NCBI GenBank assembly: GCA_965227455.1 | Contig: OZ245752.1 | Span: 5,084,001 to 5,148,000, forward strand | DNA length: 64,000 bases | Reading direction: 5' to 3' | Source of the DNA: JABDIP01 sp965227455 | GTDB lineage: Bacteria > Pseudomonadota > Alphaproteobacteria > DSM-16000 > Inquilinaceae | Shown here: positions 24,269 to 32,951 of the stretch, piece after piece | How positions within the stretch are numbered: position 1 is the first letter of the stretch | How the letters are laid out: each line of letters starts with the position of its first letter | Position numbers and translations under genes: made by a program | Notes under the pieces: model-generated | What the model was told of the DNA's origin: nothing | The model's database searches: none | The model's input: only the letters and a program-made list of their open reading frames with translations

Positions 24269-26281
24269 GTGACACATTCGACCCCGGACGACGCGGCTCT
24301 GACCGCCCTGATCGCCGATGCCGGCCTCGCCATGGAGCCGGCGGATCTGCGCGAATTGCTGCTCGGCATCAACGCCGCGCCCGAATCGCGGGACTGGCTG
24401 GATCTTGTGGCGCCGGATGCATCCCCGGACATCGCTAACCGCTTACAGCAGACCAGAACCGCCCTGGCCGGGGAGACGGGCGAGCATGGTCCGGCGCTTC
24501 CGGAACGTGTGCCGGCCCTGCGGGCTCATCTGGCGGCACTGGAACTCGACGGCTTTGTCGTGCCGCGCGCCGACGCCCATCAGGGAGAGACCGTGCCGGC
24601 CGCCGCCGAACGGCTGGCATGGCTGACCGGTTTCACGGGGTCTGCAGGGATCGCCATCGTGTTGCGCGACCGTGCCGCTTTGTTCGTCGACGGGCGCTAC
24701 ACCCTTCAGGCGCCGGCCCAGGTCGATGGCGCGCTGTTCGAATTCAAGCACCTGATCAACGACCCGCATGCCGACTGGCTGGCGGAGTCGGTGCCGGCCG
24801 GAGGCCGCGTCGGCTTCGATCCCTGGCTCCATACCGTCGATTGGGTACAGCGAGTCGGCGCCAAGCTGGAGGCGGCGGGCGCCAGCCTGGTGCCGGTCAC
24901 GCACAACCCGGTCGACACCGTGTGGATCGACCGGCCGCCGATGCCGCTGGCGCCGGTGGTGCCCCATGACGAGGCCCATGCCGGTCGGAGTTCGGACGAG
25001 AAGCGCACGGCCCTGGGCGACGAGCTCAAGAAAGGCGGCGTCGATGCGGCGGTTCTGTCCGCGCCGGACGCGATCGCCTGGCTGCTGAACATCCGCGGCG
25101 GCGACGTTGCCCGCACGCCGCTGCCGCTGTCTTTCGCGGTGCTGCGGGCCGATGGGCAGGTCGATCTATTCATCGACCGGCGCAAGCTGGCGCCCGGGCT
25201 TGAACGGCATCTCGGCAACCAGGTGGCGGTACAGCCGCCGGAGGGTCTGGGGGCGGCGCTCGACGCCCTGGGGCGCGACGGCCTCGTGATCCGGACCGAC
25301 AAGGGCACCGGCCCCGCCTGGATCGATACCCGCCTGCGCGAGGCCGGAGCGGTGGTGCGGCCGGAGACCGATATCTGCGCCCTGCCCAGGGCTCGCAAGA
25401 ATGCAACCGAGATCGCCGGCACCCGGGCGGCGCATGCCCGGGACGGAGCGGCGGTGGCGCGGTTCCTGGCCTGGCTGGGCCGGGTGGCGCCCGGCGGCGG
25501 CATCACCGAGATCGCTGCGGAGGAGAAGCTGCGGGCCTTGCGGGCCGAGCAGCCGCTCTATCGCGATGACAGCTTCGACACCATCACCGGGGCCGGTCCG
25601 AACGGCGCCATCGTCCATTACCGGGTCACCGAGGACAGCAATCGGGTGCTGGATCCGGGCTCCCTCTATCTCGTCGACAGCGGCGCGCAATATCTGGATG
25701 GCACGACGGATATCACCCGAACCATCGCGGTCGGAACGCCGGACGAGGAGATGCGGCGGCGCTTCACGCTGGTGCTGAAGGGCCATATCGCCCTGGCGGT
25801 GGCCCGCTTCCCGAAGGGCACATCGGGATCGCAACTGGACGTGCTGGCGCGCCAGTTCCTGTGGTTCGACGGGCTGGATTACGACCATGGAACCGGCCAC
25901 GGCGTCGGCAGTTATCTCAGCGTCCATGAAGGCCCGGCCCGGATCTCGAAGATGCCCAGCAACGTGGCGCTGGAGCCGGGCATGATCCTCTCGAACGAGC
26001 CCGGATACTACCGGACCGGCGCCTATGGCATCCGCATCGAGAACCTGGTGCTGGTGCGGGACTGTCAGGATCTGCCAGATGCCGAAAGGCCGATGCTCGA
26101 ATTCGAGACCCTGACCCTGGCGCCGATCGACCTCGCGCTTGTCGAGCCGGCGCTGATGAGCGCGCAGGAGATTGCCTGGCTGGATGCCTATCACGCCCGG
26201 GTGCGCTCGGAAATCGGCCCAGGCCTGGACGGCGAGGCCGCGGACTGGATCGCCCAGGCGACCCGCCCTATCGGCGGCTGA
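24269..26281 (+). CDS. M24B aminopeptidase P family protein (Xaa-Pro aminopeptidase), long form
   Basis: A 670-residue creatinase/aminopeptidase P-type protein of the long form with two N-terminal creatinase_N-like domains. Metal ligands are visible in the C-terminal pita-bread domain: LVDSGAQYLDGTTDITRT (two Asp), GTGHGVGSYLSVHEGP (His), NEPGYY and EFETLTLAPI (two Glu). It removes N-terminal residues before proline, with Mn or Zn. It begins at a GTG with AGGAG 11 bases upstream. The first 70 residues, rich in Ala and Asp, precede the usual start (PALRAHLAALELDGFVVPRAD) and may be an extension or the result of a later true start. Confidence 0.93.
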   Translation: MTHSTPDDAALTALIADAGLAMEPADLRELLLGINAAPESRDWLDLVAPDASPDIANRLQQTRTALAGETGEHGPALPERVPALRAHLAALELDGFVVPRADAHQGETVPAAAERLAWLTGFTGSAGIAIVLRDRAALFVDGRYTLQAPAQVDGALFEFKHLINDPHADWLAESVPAGGRVGFDPWLHTVDWVQRVGAKLEAAGASLVPVTHNPVDTVWIDRPPMPLAPVVPHDEAHAGRSSDEKRTALGDELKKGGVDAAVLSAPDAIAWLLNIRGGDVARTPLPLSFAVLRADGQVDLFIDRRKLAPGLERHLGNQVAVQPPEGLGAALDALGRDGLVIRTDKGTGPAWIDTRLREAGAVVRPETDICALPRARKNATEIAGTRAAHARDGAAVARFLAWLGRVAPGGGITEIAAEEKLRALRAEQPLYRDDSFDTITGAGPNGAIVHYRVTEDSNRVLDPGSLYLVDSGAQYLDGTTDITRTIAVGTPDEEMRRRFTLVLKGHIALAVARFPKGTSGSQLDVLARQFLWFDGLDYDHGTGHGVGSYLSVHEGPARISKMPSNVALEPGMILSNEPGYYRTGAYGIRIENLVLVRDCQDLPDAERPMLEFETLTLAPIDLALVEPALMSAQEIAWLDAYHARVRSEIGPGLDGEAADWIAQATRPIGG

Positions 26282-26311
26282 CCGTTGCGAAGCGTCTGAC
26301 GGCCGAGCGGC

Positions 26312-26890
26312 CTAGAAGAGGCCGCGCCGGCGGTTGGATTCGAAATGGAAGGCGTGCACCCCGATCAGCATGTCCACGTCGGTGCCGTTGCGGGCCAGCG
26401 GGAAGTAGACGCGCTTATACCCGGCATGCTCGCGGCCGGCCAGCGACACCGAGAGGTCGCCGAAACCGGGCTGCCGGTATTCGATAATCTGGCGCATCTG
26501 CTCGACGATCGCCTCGCCGCATTGGGTGGCATGATTGCCGTCGATGTACTCGCCGGTCAGGTCCTGGCCGAAGGCCTCGGTGCAGGTGGTGCCGACCAGA
26601 CGGAAACGCAGCCGGATGTCGCCATCTTCGCGTTCCACATCGACGAAAGCGATGGATGAGAGCAGGGCCGGGATATCAGTCGGGTCGATATGCTGGCGGC
26701 CCGGCAGTGTGCCGTCCGGAGCCCTTGCGACCAGATAGTCGTTGAGCTGCTTGAAACGCGGATGGTTGGCGATGAAGTCGGGCTCGCTGCTCGGCCATGG
26801 CGGCGAAAGCCGTGCCACGGTCATGACCAGTGGCCGGTTGCCCTGATGCGCCGGCGCGGACAGCAGATCTGCGGCCGTCAAATGATCCAT
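26312..26890 (-). CDS. PAS domain protein (PAS_5-like)
   Basis: A 192-residue protein from the ATG at 26890; an in-frame TTG at 26908 is the alternative. It matches the alphaproteobacterial PAS_5 family, with HPRFKQLNDYLVARAPDG, a central ALLSSIAFVDVEREDGDIRLRFRLVG-type core (described here only by its ends) and KRVYFPLARNGTDVDMLIGVHAF at the C-terminus. No kinase or cyclase domain is attached, so it may sense a ligand and act on a partner. It converges on the aminopeptidase gene and follows ligA after a 166-bp spacer. Confidence 0.82.
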   Translation of the reverse strand: MDHLTAADLLSAPAHQGNRPLVMTVARLSPPWPSSEPDFIANHPRFKQLNDYLVARAPDGTLPGRQHIDPTDIPALLSSIAFVDVEREDGDIRLRFRLVGTTCTEAFGQDLTGEYIDGNHATQCGEAIVEQMRQIIEYRQPGFGDLSVSLAGREHAGYKRVYFPLARNGTDVDMLIGVHAFHFESNRRRGLF

Positions 26891-26961
26891 TGGTTCCCAA
26901 CCATGCAATGCAGAAGACCGAGCGCGGAAGGTACGATGCGGACCCTAATGACGTATTAAAG

Positions 26962-26981
26962 CCGGCCGAATGTTCGGTCGG
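26962..26981 (-). terminator. Likely terminator of the bamD-recN-ligA unit
   Basis: Read on the minus strand, CCGACCGAA and TTCGGCCGG pair around a two-base centre (9 bp including one G-T pair), followed by CTTTAAT. It lies about 75 bases after the ligA stop, a good place for intrinsic termination, although the T-run is short. Confidence 0.5.
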
Positions 26982-27056
26982 GAAAACGCTGTGAAATCGC
27001 GGGAATACTTGGTTGATGAATAATGAAAGACGAGACAAGCGATTGAGTTTGCAAGC

Positions 27057-29186
27057 TCAGCTGCCGATCAGCTCAATCCACTCCTGCTCCGATAGGATCG
27101 CGATCCCCAATTCCGCGGCCTTGCGCGCCTTCGACCCTGCCTCGGCACCGACAACGACATAATCGGTCTTTTTCGACACCGAACCGGCAACCTTGGCGCC
27201 GAGGGCTTCCGCCCGCGCCTTGGCCTCGGATCGCGAAACGGTTTCCAGCGTGCCGGTGAACACGACGGTCTTGCCGGCGATCGGGGACTCGGTCGTAGTC
27301 GCCTCCAGCGCCTCGACCGTCAGCGCCGCTTCAAGATCTTCGATGACTTGCCGGTTGTGCTGCTCGCCAAAGAATGCGGCGATGTCGTCGGCTACGCTCA
27401 TCCCGATACCTTCCACATTGCACAGGTCGGCGTAGAACTCCCCGACCTCGGGCGGCTTGGTGGCGTCGGGGTTCGCTTCCCGTTCATCGGCCGCGCTGCG
27501 CATCGCCTGATGCCACGCCTCAAGCGTCCCATAAGTGCGCGCCAGCAAGCGGGCGGTCGACTGGCCGACCTGGCGGATGCCCAGCGCATAGATGAAACGG
27601 TCTAGCGGTATGGTGCGGCGATCCTCGATCGCGCCCAGGAGGTTGTCCACCGATTGGTCGCCCCAGCCTTCCCGGGTCTTCAGCGCATCGGCGTGGTCGC
27701 GCAGCCGGAAGATATCCGGCGGGCCGACCACAAGGCCCTCGTTCCAGAACGTCTCGATGTGCTTTCCGCCCAGGCCCTCGATATCGAAGGCGTCGCGGCT
27801 GACGAAGTGGAACAGACGGCGCAGCTGCTGATGCGGACAGGCCAACTCACCACTGCACCGGGCCACCGCCTCATCGGCCTCGCGCACGACCGGCGTATGC
27901 AGGTCGCAGGGGCAGACCTCCGGAAACACGAATTTCGGCGGCTCCGGATCGGTCGGCCGCTTTTCTATCACGACCGATACGACCTGTGGGATCACGTCGC
28001 CGGCGCGCTGGATGATGACATGATCGCCTTCGCGGATATCCTTGCGCGCGATCTCGTCCTCATTGTGCAGGGTGGCCCGGGAGACCTGCACGCCGCCGAC
28101 CGTGATCGGCTCCAGATTGGCCACCGGCGTCAGGGCGCCGGTGCGGCCGACCTGGATGGTGATCTGGTGCAGGATGGTCTCAGCCTGTTCCGCCGGAAAC
28201 TTGTGGGCCGTCGCCCAGCGCGGCGCCCGGCTGACAAAGCCGAGTCGCTCCTGCCAGTCCAGCCGGTTGACCTTGTAGACGATGCCGTCGATGTCGTGCG
28301 GCAGCTCCGCGCGCTCGCCGGACAGCCGGCGATAGAAGGCCAGGATGTCGTCCAGGCTGTGGCACAGGGCCGCCGGCTCGTTGATCTCGAAGCCCCAGCC
28401 GGCCAGCGTTTCGCGCGCCTGCCACTGGGTCTCGCCGAGCGGCTCGGTAGTGTCGCCCCAGGCATAGGCCAGGAACCTAAGCGGCCGGCCGGCGGTGATT
28501 GACGGGTCCTTCTGGCGCAGCGAACCGGCGGCACCGTTGCGCGGGTTCTTGAAGGTCTTCTTGTCCTCCGCTGCAAGACGGTCATTCAGGGTGCGGAAAT
28601 CCGCGTTACGGATGAACACCTCGCCGCGCACCTCGACCAGATCCGGCACCTTGCCGGACAGCTTCTCCGGCAGGTTCCCGATGGTCCGCACATTGGCGGT
28701 CACATCCTCGCCGACGGCGCCGTCGCCCCGGGTCGCGCCCGTCACCAGGCGCCCCTTCTCATAGAGAAGCGACATGGAAAGGCCGTCGATCTTGGCCTCG
28801 GCGACGATGTCCACGGCCTCGGTCTCGCCGAGCATCAGGAAGCGCCGGATGCCGGCCAGAAAATCGGCCACATCCTCGTCGCTGAAGGCGTTGGACAGCG
28901 ACAGCATCGGCACCCGGTGGGTCACTTTGGCAAACCCGGCGGCCGGCGCCGCGCCGACCGACAGGGAAGGACTGTCGGCACGCCTCAGCTTGGGGAACAG
29001 GGCCTCGATCGCCTCGTTGCGGCGGCGCAGGGCGTCGTATTCAGCGTCGCTGATCGTCGGCGCGTCGCGCCCGTGATAGGCCTCGTCATGCAGCCGGATT
29101 TCGGCGGCCAGCCGTTCCAGTTCGGCCGCGGCCTGTTCGGCGGTCAGTGCATCCGGGGGTGCGGCACTGGGGTCGGTTTCGGACAT
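27057..29186 (-). CDS. ligA: NAD+-dependent DNA ligase
   Basis: A 709-residue LigA. Order: domain Ia and adenylation domain with the AKIDG active-site lysine near residue 130, OB fold, four-Cys zinc finger (PEVCPCDLHTPVV through CSGELACPHQ), helix-hairpin-helix repeats (NVEGIGMSVADDIAAFF) and a C-terminal BRCT domain (GKTVVFTGTLETVSR). It joins Okazaki fragments using NAD+. Its ATG overlaps the recN stop by one base (TGATG). Full length for the family. Confidence 0.96.
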   Translation of the reverse strand: MSETDPSAAPPDALTAEQAAAELERLAAEIRLHDEAYHGRDAPTISDAEYDALRRRNEAIEALFPKLRRADSPSLSVGAAPAAGFAKVTHRVPMLSLSNAFSDEDVADFLAGIRRFLMLGETEAVDIVAEAKIDGLSMSLLYEKGRLVTGATRGDGAVGEDVTANVRTIGNLPEKLSGKVPDLVEVRGEVFIRNADFRTLNDRLAAEDKKTFKNPRNGAAGSLRQKDPSITAGRPLRFLAYAWGDTTEPLGETQWQARETLAGWGFEINEPAALCHSLDDILAFYRRLSGERAELPHDIDGIVYKVNRLDWQERLGFVSRAPRWATAHKFPAEQAETILHQITIQVGRTGALTPVANLEPITVGGVQVSRATLHNEDEIARKDIREGDHVIIQRAGDVIPQVVSVVIEKRPTDPEPPKFVFPEVCPCDLHTPVVREADEAVARCSGELACPHQQLRRLFHFVSRDAFDIEGLGGKHIETFWNEGLVVGPPDIFRLRDHADALKTREGWGDQSVDNLLGAIEDRRTIPLDRFIYALGIRQVGQSTARLLARTYGTLEAWHQAMRSAADEREANPDATKPPEVGEFYADLCNVEGIGMSVADDIAAFFGEQHNRQVIEDLEAALTVEALEATTTESPIAGKTVVFTGTLETVSRSEAKARAEALGAKVAGSVSKKTDYVVVGAEAGSKARKAAELGIAILSEQEWIELIGS

Positions 29187-30856
29187 CAGGCGGACCGTGC
29201 GGCTATCAGGCTGTCGGCTGCCGCCCGGGCCTGGTCGGTGACCGTCGCGCCGGACAGCATGCGGGCGATTTCCTCGCGACGCTCGTCATCGGCCAGGGCC
29301 GCGACGGTGGTCGCGGCGCGGTCGCCGGCGGCGGCCTTGGCCACCCGCCAATGACTGCCGGCACGGGCCGCGACCTGCGGGCTGTGGGTCACGACAAGGA
29401 CCTGCACGTCGCGCCCCAGCCGTCCCAGCCGGTCGCCGACGGCGGCAGCGACGGCGCCGCTGATGCCGCTGTCGACCTCGTCGAAGATCAGGGTCGGGGC
29501 GGAGCCTCCGCGGGCCAACACCACCTTCAACGCCAGCATGAAACGGGCCAGTTCGCCGCCCGACGCCACCCGGTTCAGCGGGCCGGGCGGGGCGCCCGGA
29601 TTGGTGGCGACCTGGAAGGCCACCCGGTCGCGGCCATGCGATCCCCATTCGGATTCCGGCAATATCTCGACGGCCGTCGCGAAATGCGCCTTCTCCAGCT
29701 TCAGCGGCGGCAGTTCGGCGGCAATGGCCACATCCAAATCGCCGGCGGCGCGCAAACGCGCGTCGCTCAGCGCCTCGGCCGCCTCCAGATACCCGGCGCG
29801 CGCCAACTCCGCCGTCTTGGCCAGCTGCGTCAGGCGATCGCCTTCGCCCTCGATCAGGGAGAGCTTCTCCGCCATCTCCGCCCGCAGGCCGGCCAGGCCG
29901 TCGACATCGACGCCGTATTTGCGCGCCGCCGCGCGCAGCGAGAACAGCCGTTCCTCCAGGGATTCCAGCTCGCCGACGTCGAGATCGATATCCGCGCTCA
30001 GGCTCTGCAAATCCGCGGCGGCCTCGGCGGTTTCCGCCAGGGCGCGGTCCAGGCCTTCGAGGATCGGGTCCAGGCGGCCGGCTGCCTTGTCCGCGACTCG
30101 CTCCAGCAATTGGCGGGCGCCGCCAAGGGCGTGGTCGGCGCTGGTCTCGCCGGAGATCTGGTCGACGGCGTCGCTGATGGCCTCCATCAGCTTTTCCCGA
30201 TGCATCAGCATGGCGCGGCGGTCGGCCAGGGCCTCTTCTTCCTGCGGCTGCGGGTCCAGCGCGTCGAACTCGCTGACTGCGTGGCGCAGATAGTCCTCCT
30301 CGGCCCGGGCCTGGGCCGCCTGCGCCTCGGCCTGCGCCTTCTCATCCTCGACCTGGCGCCAGGTGCGCCAGGCGGCCTCGACCCGGCCGATATCCGCCTG
30401 CAGGCCGGCAAAGGCGTCCAGGGCCTCGCGATGGGTGCGGGGATTGAGCAGCCCGGCGGTGTCGAATTGGCCATGCACCTCGACCAGGGTCTCTCCCACC
30501 TGCCGCAGCAGGGCGACGCCCACCGGCTGGTCGTTGATGAAGGCCCGGCTGCGGCCGTCGCGATTGACGCTTCGGCGCAGCATCAGCGTGTCGCCATCCG
30601 GCAGGTCGTGGTCGCGCAGCAGCGCCAGGGAGCGATGATCGTCCGACAGGTCGAATTCGGCGGTGACGGTGGCCTGATCGCTGCCATGCCGCACCAGCCC
30701 GGCATCGCTGCGCGCGCCCAGCGCCAGCCCCAGCGCGTCCAGCAGGATGGACTTGCCGGCGCCGGTCTCGCCGGTGAGGGCGCAGAGGCCCGCATCGAAG
30801 CCGATTTCGAGGCGTTCGATGAGGACGACGTTGCGGATCGACAGGCCGATCAGCAT
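29186..30856 (-). CDS. recN: DNA repair protein RecN
   Basis: A 556-residue SMC-like ATPase. The N-terminus has the Walker A motif GETGAGKSILLDALG after IRNVVLIERLEIGFDAG; long coiled coils fill the middle; the C-terminus has SGGELARFMLALK (ABC signature) and LIFDEVDSGISG (Walker B). RecN gathers and holds broken DNA ends for recombination. It follows bamD by 18 bp and overlaps ligA, so repair and envelope genes share a transcript. Confidence 0.96.
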   Translation of the reverse strand: MLIGLSIRNVVLIERLEIGFDAGLCALTGETGAGKSILLDALGLALGARSDAGLVRHGSDQATVTAEFDLSDDHRSLALLRDHDLPDGDTLMLRRSVNRDGRSRAFINDQPVGVALLRQVGETLVEVHGQFDTAGLLNPRTHREALDAFAGLQADIGRVEAAWRTWRQVEDEKAQAEAQAAQARAEEDYLRHAVSEFDALDPQPQEEEALADRRAMLMHREKLMEAISDAVDQISGETSADHALGGARQLLERVADKAAGRLDPILEGLDRALAETAEAAADLQSLSADIDLDVGELESLEERLFSLRAAARKYGVDVDGLAGLRAEMAEKLSLIEGEGDRLTQLAKTAELARAGYLEAAEALSDARLRAAGDLDVAIAAELPPLKLEKAHFATAVEILPESEWGSHGRDRVAFQVATNPGAPPGPLNRVASGGELARFMLALKVVLARGGSAPTLIFDEVDSGISGAVAAAVGDRLGRLGRDVQVLVVTHSPQVAARAGSHWRVAKAAAGDRAATTVAALADDERREEIARMLSGATVTDQARAAADSLIAARSA

Positions 30857-30874
30857 GGGCGGTCGGTCGGCGGC

Positions 30875-31705
30875 TTAGAAGATGCTGTCCGCCAGGCGAC
30901 CGAAGAAACCCTGCGATTCCGGCGGGCGCACGCCCTCGTCGACCAGCAGGGCATAGCTGTCCAGGTACCAGTCGGTCCCCGGATAATTGTGCCCCAGCAC
31001 GGCCGCGTTGAGCCGGGCCTCCTCCGGGAGGCCGATCGCCAGATAGGCTTCGGTCAGGCGGTGCAGCGCTTCCGGCACATGGGTGGTGGTCTGATACTGC
31101 TCGATCACGGACCGGAAGCGGTTGATGGCGGCATTGTAGTGGCCCTGGCGCAGATACCAGCGGCCGATGGTCATCTCCTTGCCGGCGAGCTGATCGAGTG
31201 TCAGATCGAGCTTCAGGGCGGCATCCCGGGCATAGTCGGTGTTCGGGTAGCGGCGGACGACCTCCTGCAGAGCGTCGCGCGCCTGCTTGGTGATCAACTG
31301 GTCGCGCTCCACATCGGTGATCCGCTCGTAATAGCAAAGCGCCCGCAGATAATAGGCATAGGCGCTGCTCTCATTGCCCGGATGCAGGGCCAGGAAGCGG
31401 TCCAGCGCCAGGATCGCGTCCTCGTATTCGGTGGCCTGGTAGTGGGCGAAGGCGGCCATCAGCTGCGCCCGGGTCGCCCATTGCGAATAGGGATGCTGGC
31501 GCTCGACCTCGTCGAAGAATACCGCGGCCGTGGTGAAGTTCTCCGCCTCCAGCTCGACCAGCGCCTCGTTGTAGATGGTCTCCGGCGGCCGCTCCACATA
31601 GGCCGGCTCGTCGTCCGACGCGCAGCCGGCGGCCAGGAGGGCGGCCGCGAATCCGAGCGCCGTCAACAGGCCTGGTGTCTTGGATGAAACTGCGCGCGCT
31701 GGCAT
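30875..31705 (-). CDS. bamD: Outer membrane assembly lipoprotein BamD
   Basis: A 276-residue lipoprotein from the ATG at 31705. The signal peptide ends in the lipobox LLAAGC, so the mature protein would be lipid-anchored to the inner face of the outer membrane. TPR repeats follow (FDEVERQHPYSQWATRAQLM; ERFLALHPGN-like; YVRRYPNTDYARDA-like), as in BamD. It is essential in the BAM complex, which folds outer-membrane barrels. The in-frame ATG at 31765 would add 20 residues before the signal peptide and overlaps a hairpin, so it is unlikely. Confidence 0.94.
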   Translation of the reverse strand: MPARAVSSKTPGLLTALGFAAALLAAGCASDDEPAYVERPPETIYNEALVELEAENFTTAAVFFDEVERQHPYSQWATRAQLMAAFAHYQATEYEDAILALDRFLALHPGNESSAYAYYLRALCYYERITDVERDQLITKQARDALQEVVRRYPNTDYARDAALKLDLTLDQLAGKEMTIGRWYLRQGHYNAAINRFRSVIEQYQTTTHVPEALHRLTEAYLAIGLPEEARLNAAVLGHNYPGTDWYLDSYALLVDEGVRPPESQGFFGRLADSIF

Positions 31706-31769
31706 GGCCGTGGGTCTGTCGGTCCGTTCCTGATCCGGGAACGGCTTATATACCATGCTCGACATGATT

Positions 31770-31799
31770 TGCGAGCCGGCATGGCTGTGCCGGCTCGCA
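31770..31799. terminator. Strong hairpin between lpxC and bamD
   Basis: TGCGAGCCGGCA (31770-31781) pairs perfectly with 31788-31799 around a 6-base loop, a 12-bp GC-rich stem. It sits 23 bp after the lpxC stop. There is no T-run on the minus strand, so it may be a stabilising or partial terminator rather than a full intrinsic one. Confidence 0.5.
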
Positions 31800-31821
31800 G
31801 AATGGGAAAACCGAAATCAGC

Positions 31822-32775
31822 TCAGGCGGATTGCGCCAGCGGCACGGCATTCCAGCCGCTATGGGAGAGTTCCGCGTGGTCCATGGTGTCGTAGCACCAG
31901 GCCATGTCGTCCTCGAACAGGGTCCGCAGCAGCGAATTGTTCAGCGCGTGGCCGGACTTGCTGCCGTGGAAATGGCCGAGGATCGGCGCCCCGGCGAGAT
32001 ACAGATCGCCGATCGAATCGAGGATCTTGTGGCGGACGAATTCGTCTTCGTAGCGCAGGCCGCCTTCGTTCATCACCTGGCCGCCATTGATCACGACGGC
32101 GTTGTCCAGCGACGCGCCGCGGGCCAGCCCCCGCGCCCGAAGCGCCTCCGCATCCTTCAGGAAGCCGAAGGTGCGGGCCCGGGCCAGATCCGACTTGAAC
32201 GCGCCATTGGCAAGCCGGATGGCACCTTCCTGCCGCGACACGATGGAATTCGGGAAATCGATCTCGAAGCTGAACGAGAAACCGGCCGCCGGCGACAGCC
32301 GGGCGACCTTGTCGCCCTCGCGGATCTCGACGGTCTTCAGCACCCGGATGGCGCGCCGGACCGCCGCCTGCGACGTGACCCCGGCGGATTCGATCAGGAA
32401 GACGAACGGCGCAGCACTGCCGTCCATGATCGGCACTTCCGGGCCGTCGATCTCGATCACCGCATTATCGACGCCACAGCCGCGCAGCGCCGCCATCAGG
32501 TGCTCGACGGTGCCGATCGTCGCCCCGTGGCGATTGCCGATCACCGTGCACATGGTGGTGTCGCAGACATGGTCCCACCGCGCCGGGATCACTCCTTGAT
32601 CCTCGGGCAGGTCGGTACGAACGAAGGTGAGGCCGGTGTTGATGTCGGACGGGTGCAGGGTCATGTTGACCTTGGCGCCCGAATGCAGACCCACGCCGGT
32701 GCAGTGGATCTTGCTACGCATCGTCTTTTGCGCCGACGATTCGGCGCCACCGTGTTGCTCGAGTATCACCCGCAC
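31822..32775 (-). CDS. lpxC: UDP-3-O-acyl-N-acetylglucosamine deacetylase
   Basis: A 317-residue LpxC, the committed step of lipid A synthesis. Zinc-site segments are clear: VEHLMAALRGCGVDN and GHFHGSKSGHALNN, with the usual KILDSIGDLYLAG-type strand (here HKILDSIGDL). The start used is a GTG with AGGGGGC upstream; family alignment begins near QKTMRSKIHCTGVGLHSG. It follows ftsZ after a 176-bp spacer rich in regulatory structure, placing lipid A synthesis next to division control, as in many proteobacteria. Confidence 0.96.
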   Translation of the reverse strand: MRVILEQHGGAESSAQKTMRSKIHCTGVGLHSGAKVNMTLHPSDINTGLTFVRTDLPEDQGVIPARWDHVCDTTMCTVIGNRHGATIGTVEHLMAALRGCGVDNAVIEIDGPEVPIMDGSAAPFVFLIESAGVTSQAAVRRAIRVLKTVEIREGDKVARLSPAAGFSFSFEIDFPNSIVSRQEGAIRLANGAFKSDLARARTFGFLKDAEALRARGLARGASLDNAVVINGGQVMNEGGLRYEDEFVRHKILDSIGDLYLAGAPILGHFHGSKSGHALNNSLLRTLFEDDMAWCYDTMDHAELSHSGWNAVPLAQSA

Positions 32776-32832
32776 GCCCCCTAATGGTTTCCGCGGCTTG
32801 TAGCGGCCAAAACCTAACTGGCTTCAGTATGG

Positions 32833-32885
32833 CTGGGGCGAAAGAACTGTGCCCCAGGGGATAGATACCAACATCCCCTGGGGCA
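32833..32885 (-). promoter_or_regulatory. Two mutually exclusive hairpins between ftsZ and lpxC
   Basis: Read leftwards, arm A (32885-32873) and arm B (32862-32850) form a perfect 13-bp stem of TGCCCCAGGGGAT type with a 10-base loop. A second GCCCCAG copy (32839-32833) can instead pair with the CTGGGGC part of arm B. This three-arm layout is that of an attenuator or RNA switch. The downstream side has CAGTTCTTT, only weakly T-rich. Confidence 0.5.
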
Positions 32886-32922
32886 AACAAATCACTCTTT
32901 GTTACGGTTTGTTACTCAAGTA

Positions 32923-32938
32923 TTAAGCGATCGTTAAC
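32923..32938 (+). promoter_or_regulatory. Perfect CtrA-type binding site
   Basis: TTAA-GCGATCG-TTAAC matches the alphaproteobacterial CtrA consensus TTAA-N7-TTAAC exactly. It lies 14 bp beyond the ftsZ stop codon and about 150 bp upstream of the lpxC start, so it could control an lpxC promoter. Orientation is opposite to lpxC. Confidence 0.6.
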
Positions 32939-32951
32939 AGCGCAGCTTAGT

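Noticed and set aside
29147..31687. 846-codon plus-strand frame across recN and bamD
   Set aside because: Antisense to two recognised genes, with no motifs and no ribosome binding site.
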